NCBI RefSeq assembly: GCF_002236115.1
Contig: NZ_NIWT01000005.1
Location: 310,001-374,000 of the forward strand
Length of the DNA: 64,000 nt
Source: Pseudomonas jessenii
Lineage (GTDB): Bacteria > Pseudomonadota > Gammaproteobacteria > Pseudomonadales > Pseudomonadaceae
Direction: 5' to 3'
Shown piece by piece: positions 17,722 to 26,541 of this stretch (the first letter of the stretch is position 1; every line of letters begins with the position of its first letter). The notes under the pieces were generated by a model. The model was not told where the DNA came from and ran no database searches. It worked only from the letters and a program-made list of their open reading frames with translations. The position numbers were made by a program, and so were the translations under genes.

Positions 17722-17759
17722 GAATTGGGTAGTCCACTCAAATGTGGTCTACCCAATTC
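17722..17759 (-). terminator. 3' hairpin of the polyamine transporter operon
   Basis: An 11-bp perfect stem (GAATTGGGTAG/CTACCCAATTC) extended by a further 4 pairs (CCAC/GTGG) after one T-T mismatch, around a 6-base loop. It starts 4 bases beyond the spuH stop. There is no T-run on either strand, so it looks like an RNA 3' end or processing barrier rather than a textbook terminator. Confidence 0.6.
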
Positions 17760-17763
17760 GGGA

Positions 17764-18654
17764 TCAAGCCGCTTCCGGCGCCTGCGCGCGACGCACGTCC
17801 GGTTGCTTCCACGAGTCGGCTGCCGCTTCTTCGATCGCCTGCTGGATCGCACGACGACGGCTTTCTTCGGCGCGACGGCTGAAGAACCAGACCAGGAAGG
17901 TCACGATCGATACCGCCAACAGGATCAGGCTGGCCACGGCGTTGATCTCGGGTTTGACCCCCAGACGGACCGCCGAGAATACTTCCATCGGCAGGGTCGT
18001 GGAACCCGGGCCGGACACGAAGCTCGCCAGCACGAGGTCATCCAGCGACAGGGCGAACGACATCATGCCGCCCGCTGCCAGCGATGGCGCGATCATCGGG
18101 ATGGTGATCAGGAAGAACACCTTCCACGGCCGTGCACCGAGGTCCATGGCCGCTTCTTCGATGGACAGGTCCAGCTCACGCAAGCGTGCCGAGACCACCA
18201 CCGCCACATAGGCCGCACAGAACGTGGTGTGGGCGATCCAGATGGTGACGATGCCGCGCTCCTGCGGCCAGCCGATCATCTGCGCCATGGCCACGAACAG
18301 CAGCAACAGCGACAGACCGGTGATCACCTCAGGCATGACCAGCGGCGCAGTGACCAGGCCACCGAACAGGGTACGGCCCTTGAAGCGCGTAATGCGCGTC
18401 AGGACGAACGCCGCCAATGTACCCAGTGCCACCGCCGCGATGGCGGTGTAGCAGGCGATTTCCAGCGAGCGCACCACCGAACCCATCAGTTGGCTGTTGT
18501 CGAGCAGGCCGACGTACCACTTGATCGACCAGCCGCCCCACACCGTAACCAGTTTGGAGGCGTTGAACGAGTAGATGACCAGGATCAGCATCGGCAGGTA
18601 GATGAACAACAGACCCAGTACCAGCATCAGGCTGGAGAAACGGAAGCGCTTCAT
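17764..18654 (-). CDS. spuH: Polyamine ABC transporter permease (PotI-like)
   Basis: Inner-membrane permease of the spermidine/putrescine importer, 296 residues with about six membrane segments. The binding-protein-dependent transport loop is in SIEEAAMDLGARPWKVFFLITIP (EAA motif, about residues 170-190). It overlaps the upstream permease by 4 bases, so the two are translationally coupled. By position it corresponds to P. aeruginosa spuH. The C-terminus is a charged tail rich in Arg and Glu. Confidence 0.93.
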   Translation of the reverse strand: MKRFRFSSLMLVLGLLFIYLPMLILVIYSFNASKLVTVWGGWSIKWYVGLLDNSQLMGSVVRSLEIACYTAIAAVALGTLAAFVLTRITRFKGRTLFGGLVTAPLVMPEVITGLSLLLLFVAMAQMIGWPQERGIVTIWIAHTTFCAAYVAVVVSARLRELDLSIEEAAMDLGARPWKVFFLITIPMIAPSLAAGGMMSFALSLDDLVLASFVSGPGSTTLPMEVFSAVRLGVKPEINAVASLILLAVSIVTFLVWFFSRRAEESRRRAIQQAIEEAAADSWKQPDVRRAQAPEAA

Positions 18655-19571
18655 TCTTTACCCTCCATTTCCTTGGCCTGACTGCGGTTGAACAGGATGA
18701 TCGGCACAATCAGGATCGCCAGCATCACTACCGCCAGGGCAGACGCCACCGGCCAGTCACGGTTGTTGAAGAACTCTTGCCAGAGCACTTTACCGATCAT
18801 CAGGGTTTCCGGACCACCGAGCAGTTCCGGGATCACGAACTCACCCACCACCGGGATGAACACCAGCATGCAGCCGGCGATGATGCCGTTTTTCGACAGC
18901 GGCACGGTGATTTTCCAGAAGCTGTTGAACGTGCTCGAACCCAAGTCCGACGCAGCTTCCAGCAGGCTCTGGTCGTGCTTCACCAGGTTGGCGTACAGCG
19001 GCAGGATCATGAACGGCAGGTAGGAATAAACCACGCCGATGTAGACCGCCAGGTTGGTGTTGAGGATCTGCAGCGGCTCGTCGATCCAGCCCATGCTCAT
19101 CAGGAACCCGTTGAGCAGGCCGTTGTTGCTGAGGATGCCCATCCACGCGTAAACGCGGATCAGGATCGCGGTCCAGGTCGGCATCATGATCAGCAGCACC
19201 AGCACCGTTTGCACTTCCTTGCGGGCAACGGAGATGCCGTAGGCCATCGGGTAGCCGATCAGCAGGCAGAGGATGGTGCTGAAAAGCGCCATCTTCAACG
19301 AGCCGAGGTAAGCGGCGATGTACAGCTCGTCACCGGCCAGCATCGCGTAGTTGCCCAGGTTAAGCAGCAACTGCAGCTTCTGCTCGGCGTAGCTGTAGAT
19401 CTCGGTGTATGGCGGAATGGCCACGTCCGCTTCGGCGAAGCTGATCTTCAGTACGATGAAGAACGGCAGCATGAAGAACAGGAACAGCCAGATGAAGGGA
19501 ACCCCGATGACCATCTGACGGCCACCGGGAATTATTCGATTGAGTCGACGCTTGAATTTGCGCATGTTCAT
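18651..19571 (-). CDS. spuG: Polyamine ABC transporter permease (PotH-like)
   Basis: A 306-residue inner-membrane permease with about six membrane segments. The EAA loop is LLEAASDLGSSTFNSFWKITVP. It partners SpuH to form the channel and overlaps both neighbours by 4 bases (the SpuF stop and the SpuH start). Together with the ATPase and binding proteins it makes a PotFGHI-type system. Confidence 0.93.
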   Translation of the reverse strand: MNMRKFKRRLNRIIPGGRQMVIGVPFIWLFLFFMLPFFIVLKISFAEADVAIPPYTEIYSYAEQKLQLLLNLGNYAMLAGDELYIAAYLGSLKMALFSTILCLLIGYPMAYGISVARKEVQTVLVLLIMMPTWTAILIRVYAWMGILSNNGLLNGFLMSMGWIDEPLQILNTNLAVYIGVVYSYLPFMILPLYANLVKHDQSLLEAASDLGSSTFNSFWKITVPLSKNGIIAGCMLVFIPVVGEFVIPELLGGPETLMIGKVLWQEFFNNRDWPVASALAVVMLAILIVPIILFNRSQAKEMEGKE

Positions 19572-20710
19572 GAGCGCAGTACCACGCCGCTGTCGTCTTC
19601 CCAGTACACGTAGACCTGATCACCCCAGGTCGGACGCTGCCCGCGACGCTCGGCGTTGGCCACGAACGACTGCACCAGCTTGCCGCTTGGCAATTCGACG
19701 TAGAACACCGAGTGCCCACCCAGGTAGGCGATGTCGTGCACTTTGCCGCTGGACCAGTTGTACTGGCAGGTCGGCATGTCGGCGGTGACCAGCAGTTTTT
19801 CCGGACGGATCGCGTAGGTGACCGACTTGTCCTGCACCGAAGTGCTGATGCCGTGGCCGACGTAGATCTGACGATCCAGGTCTTTGCAGGTAATGATCGC
19901 GTGACCTTCGGCGTCGTCGATCACTTCGCCTTCGAAGATGTTCACGTTGCCGATGAATTCGCAGACCAGGCGACTGGTCGGGGTTTCGTAGATGTCGATC
20001 GGGCTGCCGATCTGGGCGATCCAGCCCAGGTGCATGATCGCGATACGCTCGGCCATGGTCATGGCCTCTTCCTGATCGTGGGTCACCATCACGCAGGTTA
20101 CGCCGACGCGCTCGATGATCTCCACCAGCTCCAACTGCATTTGCGAACGCAGTTTTTTATCCAGTGCGCCCATCGGTTCGTCGAGCAGCAGCAGCTTCGG
20201 GCGCTTGGCCAGGGAACGGGCCAGGGCCACACGCTGACGCTGACCACCGGACAACTGATGCGGTTTGCGCTTGGCGTACTGGCTCATCTGTACCAGCTTG
20301 AGCATGTCGGCCACGCGGGCGTCGATCTCTGACGCCGGCAGTTTGTCCTGCTTGAGGCCGAAGGCGATGTTCTGCGCCACGGTCATGTGCGGGAACAAGG
20401 CGTAGGACTGGAACATCATGTTGATCGGCCGCTCGTATGGCGGCATATCAGTGATGTCTACGCCATCGAGGAAAATGCGCCCCTCCGTGGGCCGTTCGAA
20501 ACCTGCGAGCATGCGCAGCAAAGTGGATTTGCCCGATCCCGAACCGCCGAGCAGGGCGAAAATCTCGCCTTTCTTGATTTCCAGGGACACATCGTCCACG
20601 GCAATCGTCTCGTCGAACTTCTTCGTGACCCGGTCGATTTTGACCAGCACCTGTTTAGGTGACTGGTCGCCCTCGAGGGCTTTCTTATAGGCGCCGGAGG
20701 CAACTGCCAT
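19568..20710 (-). CDS. spuF: Polyamine ABC transporter ATP-binding protein (PotG/PotA-like)
   Basis: A 380-residue ATPase. Walker A is GGSGSGKSTLLRML, the signature is LSGGQRQRVALARSLA, Walker B is LLLLDEPMGALD, and the switch histidine is in VTHDQEEAMTMAE. A C-terminal TOBE-type region follows (about residues 285-375). The start gives MAVASGAYKKALEG. It lies 72 bases downstream of the first binding-protein gene and overlaps spuG by 4 bases. Confidence 0.94.
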   Translation of the reverse strand: MAVASGAYKKALEGDQSPKQVLVKIDRVTKKFDETIAVDDVSLEIKKGEIFALLGGSGSGKSTLLRMLAGFERPTEGRIFLDGVDITDMPPYERPINMMFQSYALFPHMTVAQNIAFGLKQDKLPASEIDARVADMLKLVQMSQYAKRKPHQLSGGQRQRVALARSLAKRPKLLLLDEPMGALDKKLRSQMQLELVEIIERVGVTCVMVTHDQEEAMTMAERIAIMHLGWIAQIGSPIDIYETPTSRLVCEFIGNVNIFEGEVIDDAEGHAIITCKDLDRQIYVGHGISTSVQDKSVTYAIRPEKLLVTADMPTCQYNWSSGKVHDIAYLGGHSVFYVELPSGKLVQSFVANAERRGQRPTWGDQVYVYWEDDSGVVLRS

Positions 20711-20782
20711 TTACGAAACTCCCGAAAAAAAGAGTGCAGTTCGCTCAAGGTGAGCCAACCTTGGATAGTTTGAGCCTTGAAA

Positions 20783-21880
20783 CTATTTACCCGACTTGAC
20801 CTTGGTCCAGCTGCGGGTCATCAAACGTTGAATATTCGGCGGTAACTCGACCGACACGTAGGTCTTGTCGAGCACCTCTTGCGGTGGATAAACCGCTTCG
20901 TCGGTGCGAATGGACTGTTCCATCAGTTTGTCCGACCCCGGGTTAGGGTTGGCATAGCCGACGTAATCGCTGACCTGGGCAATCACCTCAGGCTTGAGCA
21001 AATAGTTGATGAAGGCGTGGGCCTGCTTGACGTTGGCCGAGTCCTTCGGAATCGCCAGCATGTCGAACCAGAGCGCACCGCCCTCTTTCGGAATCGAGTA
21101 GGCGATGTTCACGCCTTTCTTGGCTTCTTCGGCGCGGTTCTTGGCCTGGAAGATGTCGCCGGAGAAACCGATCGCCACGCAGATATCGCCGTTGGCCAGA
21201 TCCGCGATGTACTTGGACGAATGGAAGTAGGTCACGTAAGGCCGCACTGCAAGCAACTTGGCGGTGGCCTTTTCGTAGTCCTTGGGATCAGTGCTGTTAG
21301 CGTTCAGGCCCATGTAATTGAGCACTGTCGGCATCATTTCATCGGCGGAGTCGAGGAACGCGACGCCACAGCTTTGCAGCTTCTTGATGTTCTGCGGCTC
21401 GAACAGCACGCCCCACGAATCAATCGTATCGACGCCCAGCACAGCCTTGACCTTGTCGACGTTGTAACCGATGCCGTTGGTGCCCCACAGGTACGGCACG
21501 GCGTACAGGTTGCCCGGATCGTTCTGTTCCAGGCGCTTGAGCAGCACTGGATCGAGGTTCGAATAGTTCGGCAGCTGCGACTTGTCGAGCTTCTGGAATG
21601 CCCCGGCCTTGATCTGCTTGCCGAGGAAGTGGTTCGACGGCACGACCACGTCGTAGCCGGTACGTCCGGCCAGCAATTTACCTTCCAGGGTTTCGTTGGA
21701 ATCGAAGACGTCATAAACCGGCTTGATACCGGTCTCTTTCTGGAAATCGGCCAGGGTGGTCTCGCCGATGTAGTCGGACCAGTTATAAATATGCACGGTA
21801 CCGGCGGCCTGGACACTGACAGCAACTGTCAGCCCGGCACTCACCAGCATGGCATTGCGCAACATAGAAAAAATAGGCAA
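20783..21880 (-). CDS. spuE: Polyamine-binding periplasmic protein, PotF family, copy 1
   Basis: A 365-residue type II binding protein with a signal peptide ending near VSVQAAGTVHIYN. Polyamine-pocket aromatics include the tryptophan and tyrosine of HIYNWSDYIGE. I used a TTG start at 21880 (MPIFSMLRN) because GAGG lies upstream; an in-frame ATG at 21865 has no clear ribosome-binding site. In P. aeruginosa SpuE is spermidine-preferential and SpuD putrescine-preferential. Assignment here rests on order only. Confidence 0.9.
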   Translation of the reverse strand: MPIFSMLRNAMLVSAGLTVAVSVQAAGTVHIYNWSDYIGETTLADFQKETGIKPVYDVFDSNETLEGKLLAGRTGYDVVVPSNHFLGKQIKAGAFQKLDKSQLPNYSNLDPVLLKRLEQNDPGNLYAVPYLWGTNGIGYNVDKVKAVLGVDTIDSWGVLFEPQNIKKLQSCGVAFLDSADEMMPTVLNYMGLNANSTDPKDYEKATAKLLAVRPYVTYFHSSKYIADLANGDICVAIGFSGDIFQAKNRAEEAKKGVNIAYSIPKEGGALWFDMLAIPKDSANVKQAHAFINYLLKPEVIAQVSDYVGYANPNPGSDKLMEQSIRTDEAVYPPQEVLDKTYVSVELPPNIQRLMTRSWTKVKSGK

Positions 21881-22014
21881 GTGGAGGTCCTCTGAAATTA
21901 GTTGGGCCCAAGTTGCCCCGCGCTACATGACAACCGTGGTTGCCCGGCAACAAAACCGGCGCGCAACTTACCCTCGAAAAACCGTTCCAGCAAAACTTTC
22001 TGTCATTTAATTAC

Positions 22015-22051
22015 ACCTGCTGCCGCCACCGCGCGGGTGGCGACAACAGGT
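22015..22051 (-). promoter_or_regulatory. Long intergenic hairpin between the two polyamine-binding-protein genes
   Basis: A 16-bp stem around a 5-base GC loop. Two of the pairs are G-U on the minus-strand RNA but would be A-C mismatches on the other strand, so the structure fits the direction of the operon transcript. There is no T-run. It lies 18 bases after the stop of the upstream binding-protein gene. An mRNA-stabilising or differential-expression element is the likeliest role. Confidence 0.7.
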
Positions 22052-22068
22052 TGTTGCATCAAACCGGC

Positions 22069-23181
22069 TTATTTACCGGATTTGATCTTGGTCCAGCTGC
22101 GGGTCATGATCCGCTGGGTCGCGGCCGGCAAGTCGGCAATCGCGTACAGCTTGGCCAGCACGTCCGCCGGCGGGTAAACGCCCGGGTCGCTGGTGATGTC
22201 TTTATCGACCAACGCAGTTGCAGCCGCGTTACCGTTCGGGAAACGCACGGCGTTGGTGATTTCAGCCATGATTTCCGGCTTCTGCAGGAAGGTCATGAAC
22301 TTGTAGGCGCCTTCGACGTTTTCGGCATCTTTAGGGATGGCGACCATGTCGTAGAAGCTGCCGGCACCTTCTTTCGGAATGTTGTAGCTGACTTTCACCT
22401 TGCCACCGGCTTCTTCCGCGCGGGACTTGGCCTGGTAAATGTCACCCGAGTAACCCACGGCCACGCAGATGTTGCCGTTGGCCAGGTCGGAGATGTACTT
22501 GGACGAGTGGAAGTAACCTACCGAAGGACGAATTTTCAGGAACAGCGCTTCGGCTTCGGCCAGTTGTTTCTTGTCCTGGCTGTCGGTTGGATAGCCCAGG
22601 TAGTGCAATGCCACCGGAATCATCTCGGTTGGCGAATCGAGGAAACTGATACCGCACGCCTTCAACTTCGCGGCGTTTTCAGGTTTGAACAGCAGGTCCC
22701 AGGAGTTGGTCGGCGCGTCGGCACCCAGCGCTGCCTTGACCTTCTCGGGGTTGAAGCCGATACCGATCGAACCCCACATGTACGGGAAGGCATGCTCGTT
22801 ACCCGGGTCGCTCACGGAAACGGCCTTGAGCAGGTCGGTGTTCAGGTTCTTCCAGTTAGGCAGCTTGGACTTGTCCAGCTTCTGGTAGACGCCAGCCTTG
22901 ATCTGCTTGGCCAGGAAGTTGTTCGACGGTACAACGATGTCGTAACCGGACTTGCCTGCCAGCAACTTGGCTTCAAGGGTTTCGTTGCTGTCAAAGACGT
23001 CATAGACAACCTTGATGCCCGACTCGTCTTCAAACTTCTTGACGGTGTCGGGTGCGATGTAGTCGGACCAGTTGTACACGTGCAGTACTTTGTCATCGGC
23101 CTGAACCGCGCCGGCCATCAAACCCATTACGGACATGGCAAGCAGAGTCTTGCCAGCGAGCTTTTTACCTAGTGCCTTCAT
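22069..23181 (-). CDS. spuD: Polyamine-binding periplasmic protein, PotF family, copy 2
   Basis: A 370-residue paralogue of the downstream gene. The signal peptide MKALGKKLAGKTLLAMSVMG continues to about residue 30 (cleaved after AVQA), followed by LHVYNWSDYIAPDT. GGAG nine bases upstream supports ATG 23181; a longer in-frame reading to 23271 lacks family sequence. By gene order this is SpuD (putrescine type in P. aeruginosa). A long hairpin separates it from copy 1. Confidence 0.91.
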   Translation of the reverse strand: MKALGKKLAGKTLLAMSVMGLMAGAVQADDKVLHVYNWSDYIAPDTVKKFEDESGIKVVYDVFDSNETLEAKLLAGKSGYDIVVPSNNFLAKQIKAGVYQKLDKSKLPNWKNLNTDLLKAVSVSDPGNEHAFPYMWGSIGIGFNPEKVKAALGADAPTNSWDLLFKPENAAKLKACGISFLDSPTEMIPVALHYLGYPTDSQDKKQLAEAEALFLKIRPSVGYFHSSKYISDLANGNICVAVGYSGDIYQAKSRAEEAGGKVKVSYNIPKEGAGSFYDMVAIPKDAENVEGAYKFMTFLQKPEIMAEITNAVRFPNGNAAATALVDKDITSDPGVYPPADVLAKLYAIADLPAATQRIMTRSWTKIKSGK

Positions 23182-23310
23182 GCGTAATGCTCCAAATTTT
23201 TCTTTTTTGAACCACTTGTTCAGCGACCGAACCCGGGCAACTGGAACCGCGGCTAGTCTGGCAAGATCCACATCGGTCTTTCAAGGAAACGGCCACGCTT
23301 TCTGACAGTT

Positions 23311-23359
23311 CTGAGCGAAAGTTCCTACTTCATATGTAGAACTTTGAACCTCCGCTCAG
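23311..23359 (-). promoter_or_regulatory. Two-tier hairpin after spuC
   Basis: Outer stem CTGAGCG/CGCTCAG and inner stem AAAGTTCCTAC/GTAGAACTTT (one bulged base) enclose TTCATAT. It sits 11 bases beyond the spuC stop and about 130 bases before spuD. With no T-run, it could be a processing or attenuation site between enzyme and binding-protein genes. Confidence 0.55.
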
Positions 23360-23369
23360 AGCCTAGCAC

Positions 23370-24734
23370 TTAGCCCTGCAATGCACTCAGGGTCAGGTCA
23401 AGACACTTGCGAGCCTTGGTCACCAGTTCATCGATTTCCGCCGGTGTAATCACCAGTGGCGGAGCGATGATCATGGTGTCGCCGACGGCGCGCATGATCA
23501 GGCCGTTATCGAAGCAGAACTGACGGCAGATCATGCCGACGCCCTTGCCTTCGAAACGCTTGCGCGTGGCCTTGTCCTGGACCAGTTCGATGGCCCCCAA
23601 CAGACCCACCCCACGAACTTCACCCACCAGCGGGTGATCGTTCAGTTCCCGCAGACGCTTTTGCAAATACGGTGCCGTTTCGGACTTCACGCGCTCGACA
23701 ATTTTTTCGTCGCGCAGGATGCGGATGTTTTCCAGCCCCACAGCCGCCGCCACCGGGTGCCCGGAGTAGGTGAAACCGTGGTTGAAGTCGCCGCCCTCAT
23801 TGAGCACGTCCACCACTTCGTCACGCACGATCAGGCCGCCCATCGGGATGTAGCCCGAGGTCAGACCCTTGGCGATGGTCATCATGTCTGGCTTGAGGTC
23901 GTAGAAATCGCTGCCGAACCACTCGCCGGTACGACCGAAACCGCAAATCACTTCGTCAGCCACGAACAGAATGTCGTACTTGGCGAGGATTTCCTTGATG
24001 CGCGGCCAGTAAGTCTCTGGCGGAATGATCACGCCACCGGCACCCTGGATCGGCTCGGCAATAAAGGCACCGACGTTGTCGACGCCGACTTCCAGAATCT
24101 TTTCTTCCAGCTGATTGGCCGCCCACACACCGAACTCTTCCGGGGTCATTTCGCCGCCTTCGCTGAACCAGTACGGCTGGGCAATGTGAACGATGCCCGG
24201 GATCGGCAAATCGCCCTGTTCGTGCATGTACGTCATACCGCCCAGGCTCGCGCCGGCCACGGTGGAACCGTGATAGCCGTTCTTGCGGCTGATGATGACT
24301 TTCTTGTTCGGCTGGCCCTTGATCGCCCAGTAGTGACGAACCATACGCAGCATGGTGTCGTTGCCTTCGGAGCCGGAACCGGTGAAGAACACGTGGTTCA
24401 TGCCTTCAGGCGCGATGTCGGCGATAGCCTTGGCCAGTTCCAGTACCGGCGGATGCGCAGTCTGGAAGAACAGGTTGTAGTAAGGCAGTTCGCGCATCTG
24501 TTTACTGGCGGCATCGGCCAGTTCATCGCGACCATAACCAATTGCGACACACCACAGGCCGGCCATGCCATCGAGGATCTTGTTGCCTTCGCTGTCCCAG
24601 AGGTAAACGCCCTTGGCGTTGGTGATGATCCGCGGGCCTTTCTCTTTCAGCTGTTTGAAATCGCTGAACGGAGCCAGGTGGTGATCATTGCTCAGGGTTT
24701 GCCATTCACGGGTTTGCGGATTGTTGCTGGTCAT
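23370..24734 (-). CDS. spuC: Polyamine:pyruvate aminotransferase
   Basis: A class III PLP-dependent aminotransferase, 454 residues, transferring amino groups from putrescine and related diamines to pyruvate. The PLP-lysine region is MMTIAKGLTSGYIPMGG (about residue 290). The substrate/cofactor loop is FFTGSGSEGNDTMLRM and the aspartate is in FVADEVICGFGR. It lies between spuB (59 bases upstream) and spuD. Closely related omega-transaminases accept other amines, so the substrate is inferred from the cluster. Confidence 0.93.
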   Translation of the reverse strand: MTSNNPQTREWQTLSNDHHLAPFSDFKQLKEKGPRIITNAKGVYLWDSEGNKILDGMAGLWCVAIGYGRDELADAASKQMRELPYYNLFFQTAHPPVLELAKAIADIAPEGMNHVFFTGSGSEGNDTMLRMVRHYWAIKGQPNKKVIISRKNGYHGSTVAGASLGGMTYMHEQGDLPIPGIVHIAQPYWFSEGGEMTPEEFGVWAANQLEEKILEVGVDNVGAFIAEPIQGAGGVIIPPETYWPRIKEILAKYDILFVADEVICGFGRTGEWFGSDFYDLKPDMMTIAKGLTSGYIPMGGLIVRDEVVDVLNEGGDFNHGFTYSGHPVAAAVGLENIRILRDEKIVERVKSETAPYLQKRLRELNDHPLVGEVRGVGLLGAIELVQDKATRKRFEGKGVGMICRQFCFDNGLIMRAVGDTMIIAPPLVITPAEIDELVTKARKCLDLTLSALQG

Positions 24735-24793
24735 ACGAATCTCCTAAAAAAATCACGTGAAGGCGCCGCCAGGCAGCGGCGGCGCCCGGCGTA

Positions 24794-26152
24794 TCAGACG
24801 GCAAAGAGCAGGAATTCCCTTTCCCACGAACTGATCACGCGCTTGAAGTTTTCATGCTCGGCCCGCTTGACCGCAACGTAGCCAGTGATGAAATTTTTGC
24901 CCAGGTAACGCTCGATGGTCGCGCTGTTTTCCATGCGTTCCAGCGCGTCTTCGATGGTCAGCGGCAGGCGCAGGTTGCGGCGTTCATAGCCACGCCCCAC
25001 TACCGGCGCACTCGGGTTCAGGCCTTCGACCATGCCGATGTAACCGCAGAGCAGGCTCGCGGCAATCGCCAGGTACGGGTTGGCATCGGCGCCCGGCAGG
25101 CGGTTTTCCACCCGACGGTTTTGCGGCCCCGCATCCGGCACCCGCAGGCCCACGGTGCGGTTCTCTTCGCCCCACTCCACGTTCACCGGCGCCGAGGTAT
25201 CCGGCAGGAAGCGGCGGAACGAGTTGACGTTGGGTGCGAACAGCGGCAACAGCTCGGGAATGAGTTTCTGCAAGCCACCGATGTGGTGCAGGAACAACTG
25301 GCTCATGGTCCCGTCGTCATTGGAGAAGATGTTCTTGCCGGTCTCGATGTCGATGACGCTCTGGTGCAAGTGCATGGCACTGCCCGGCTCGCCGGTCATC
25401 GGCTTGGCCATGAAGGTCGCGGCGACGTTGTGCTTGAGCGCGGCCTCGCGCATGGTGCGCTTGAACACCAGGATCTGGTCGGCCAGGGACAGGGCATCGC
25501 CGTGACGGAAGTTGATTTCCATCTGCGCGGTGCCGTCCTCGTGGATCAGCGTATCGAGGTCCAGGTCCTGCAATTCGCACCAGTCGTAGACGTCTTCGAA
25601 CAACGGATCGAATTCGTTCGCCGCTTCAATGGAGAACGACTGGCGACCGATTTCCGGGCGACCGGAGCGGCCGACCGGCGGCTGCAACGGATAGTCCGGG
25701 TCGTCACTGCGCTTGGTCAGGTAAAACTCCATTTCCGGCGCCACGATCGGCTGCCAGCCTTTGTCGGTATAGAGTTTCAGGACTTTCTTGAGCACGTTGC
25801 GCGGCGACAGCTCGATCGGGTTGCCTTGCTTGTCGTAGGTATCGTGGATGACGATGGCGGTCGGCTCGATGGCCCACGGCACCAGGTACACCGCGCTCTG
25901 GTCGGGGCGGCAGATCATGTCGATGTCGGCCGGGTCGAGCAGTTCGTAATAGATGTCGTCTTCGACGTAGTCGCCGGTCACTGTCTGCAACAGAACGCTT
26001 TCTGGCAGGCGCATGCCTTTTTCGGCGATGAATTTGTTGGTCGGCGAAATCTTGCCCCGGGTAATCCCGGTCAAGTCGGCGATCATGCATTCGACTTCTG
26101 TGATCTTGTGGTTTTTCAACCAATCGGTGAGCTGGTCGAGGTTGTTACTCAT
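24794..26152 (-). CDS. spuB: Glutamine synthetase-family gamma-glutamylpolyamine synthetase
   Basis: Ligates glutamate to polyamines using ATP, the entry step of the gamma-glutamylation route. The 452-residue protein has the glutamine-synthetase beta-grasp N-terminus (ITEVECMIADLTGITRGK) and catalytic elements: MEFYL, MEINFRHGDAL, MAKPMTGEPGSAMHLHQS and the arginine-rich NRRVENRLPGADANPY. It lacks the adenylylation-loop length of GlnA. Upstream lies a spuA remnant and then a divergent paralogue. Confidence 0.92.
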   Translation of the reverse strand: MSNNLDQLTDWLKNHKITEVECMIADLTGITRGKISPTNKFIAEKGMRLPESVLLQTVTGDYVEDDIYYELLDPADIDMICRPDQSAVYLVPWAIEPTAIVIHDTYDKQGNPIELSPRNVLKKVLKLYTDKGWQPIVAPEMEFYLTKRSDDPDYPLQPPVGRSGRPEIGRQSFSIEAANEFDPLFEDVYDWCELQDLDLDTLIHEDGTAQMEINFRHGDALSLADQILVFKRTMREAALKHNVAATFMAKPMTGEPGSAMHLHQSVIDIETGKNIFSNDDGTMSQLFLHHIGGLQKLIPELLPLFAPNVNSFRRFLPDTSAPVNVEWGEENRTVGLRVPDAGPQNRRVENRLPGADANPYLAIAASLLCGYIGMVEGLNPSAPVVGRGYERRNLRLPLTIEDALERMENSATIERYLGKNFITGYVAVKRAEHENFKRVISSWEREFLLFAV

Positions 26153-26190
26153 AAATGCCTCTAGGCTTGAGTTGTCTGACCCTTTTGAGG

Positions 26191-26541
26191 TCAGGCGTTG
26201 TTTGACGCATCGGCGTCGCGTTGTAGAGCGTTTGCGCGGCAGATTATCGTGCTTGGCAACACGGCTGCAGAGGCCGGGCGTGCAGAATCGCGAGCGGTGC
26301 CCTGAACAATGGTCAGGCCGCTATTGTGAATCGGTTCTATATTGAATGGAGTAACCGTAATGGGGGTGCCATCGCGACCGTCCAGAATATCGGACGGGGA
26401 CGGTTGAACCGTCACGGATGGGAGGATCACCAGAACCGCCGGGGCCACGGAACGGACGGACGTGTCATCACTGATGTGATAAGCATGCCGACCGACCTGT
26501 CTTGAGCAGTCGGTGACGCCGATTATCGGCAGGCGAGACAT
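26191..26541 (-). pseudogene. Truncated spuA remnant (gamma-glutamyl-GABA hydrolase N-terminal part)
   Basis: A 116-codon open frame beginning MSRLPIIGVTDCSRQVG, which recalls the N-terminus of SpuA/PuuD class I amidotransferase-like hydrolases (about 250 residues). Further matches are YHIS, PSDILDGRDGTPITVTP, FNIEPIHNSG and GTARDSAR. It stops near IICRA, where the catalytic cysteine (family ICRGxQE) would lie; the His/Glu half is absent, with only 38 bases before spuB. Several family positions are altered (TGSPSN has become TVTPFN). It has the expected strand and place for spuA, so loss by deletion and drift is likely. The alignment is from memory. Confidence 0.72.

Noticed and set aside
23182..23271. 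N-terminal extension of the SpuD binding protein
   Set aside because: It would place 30 residues before a standard signal peptide; ATG 23181 has a ribosome-binding site.
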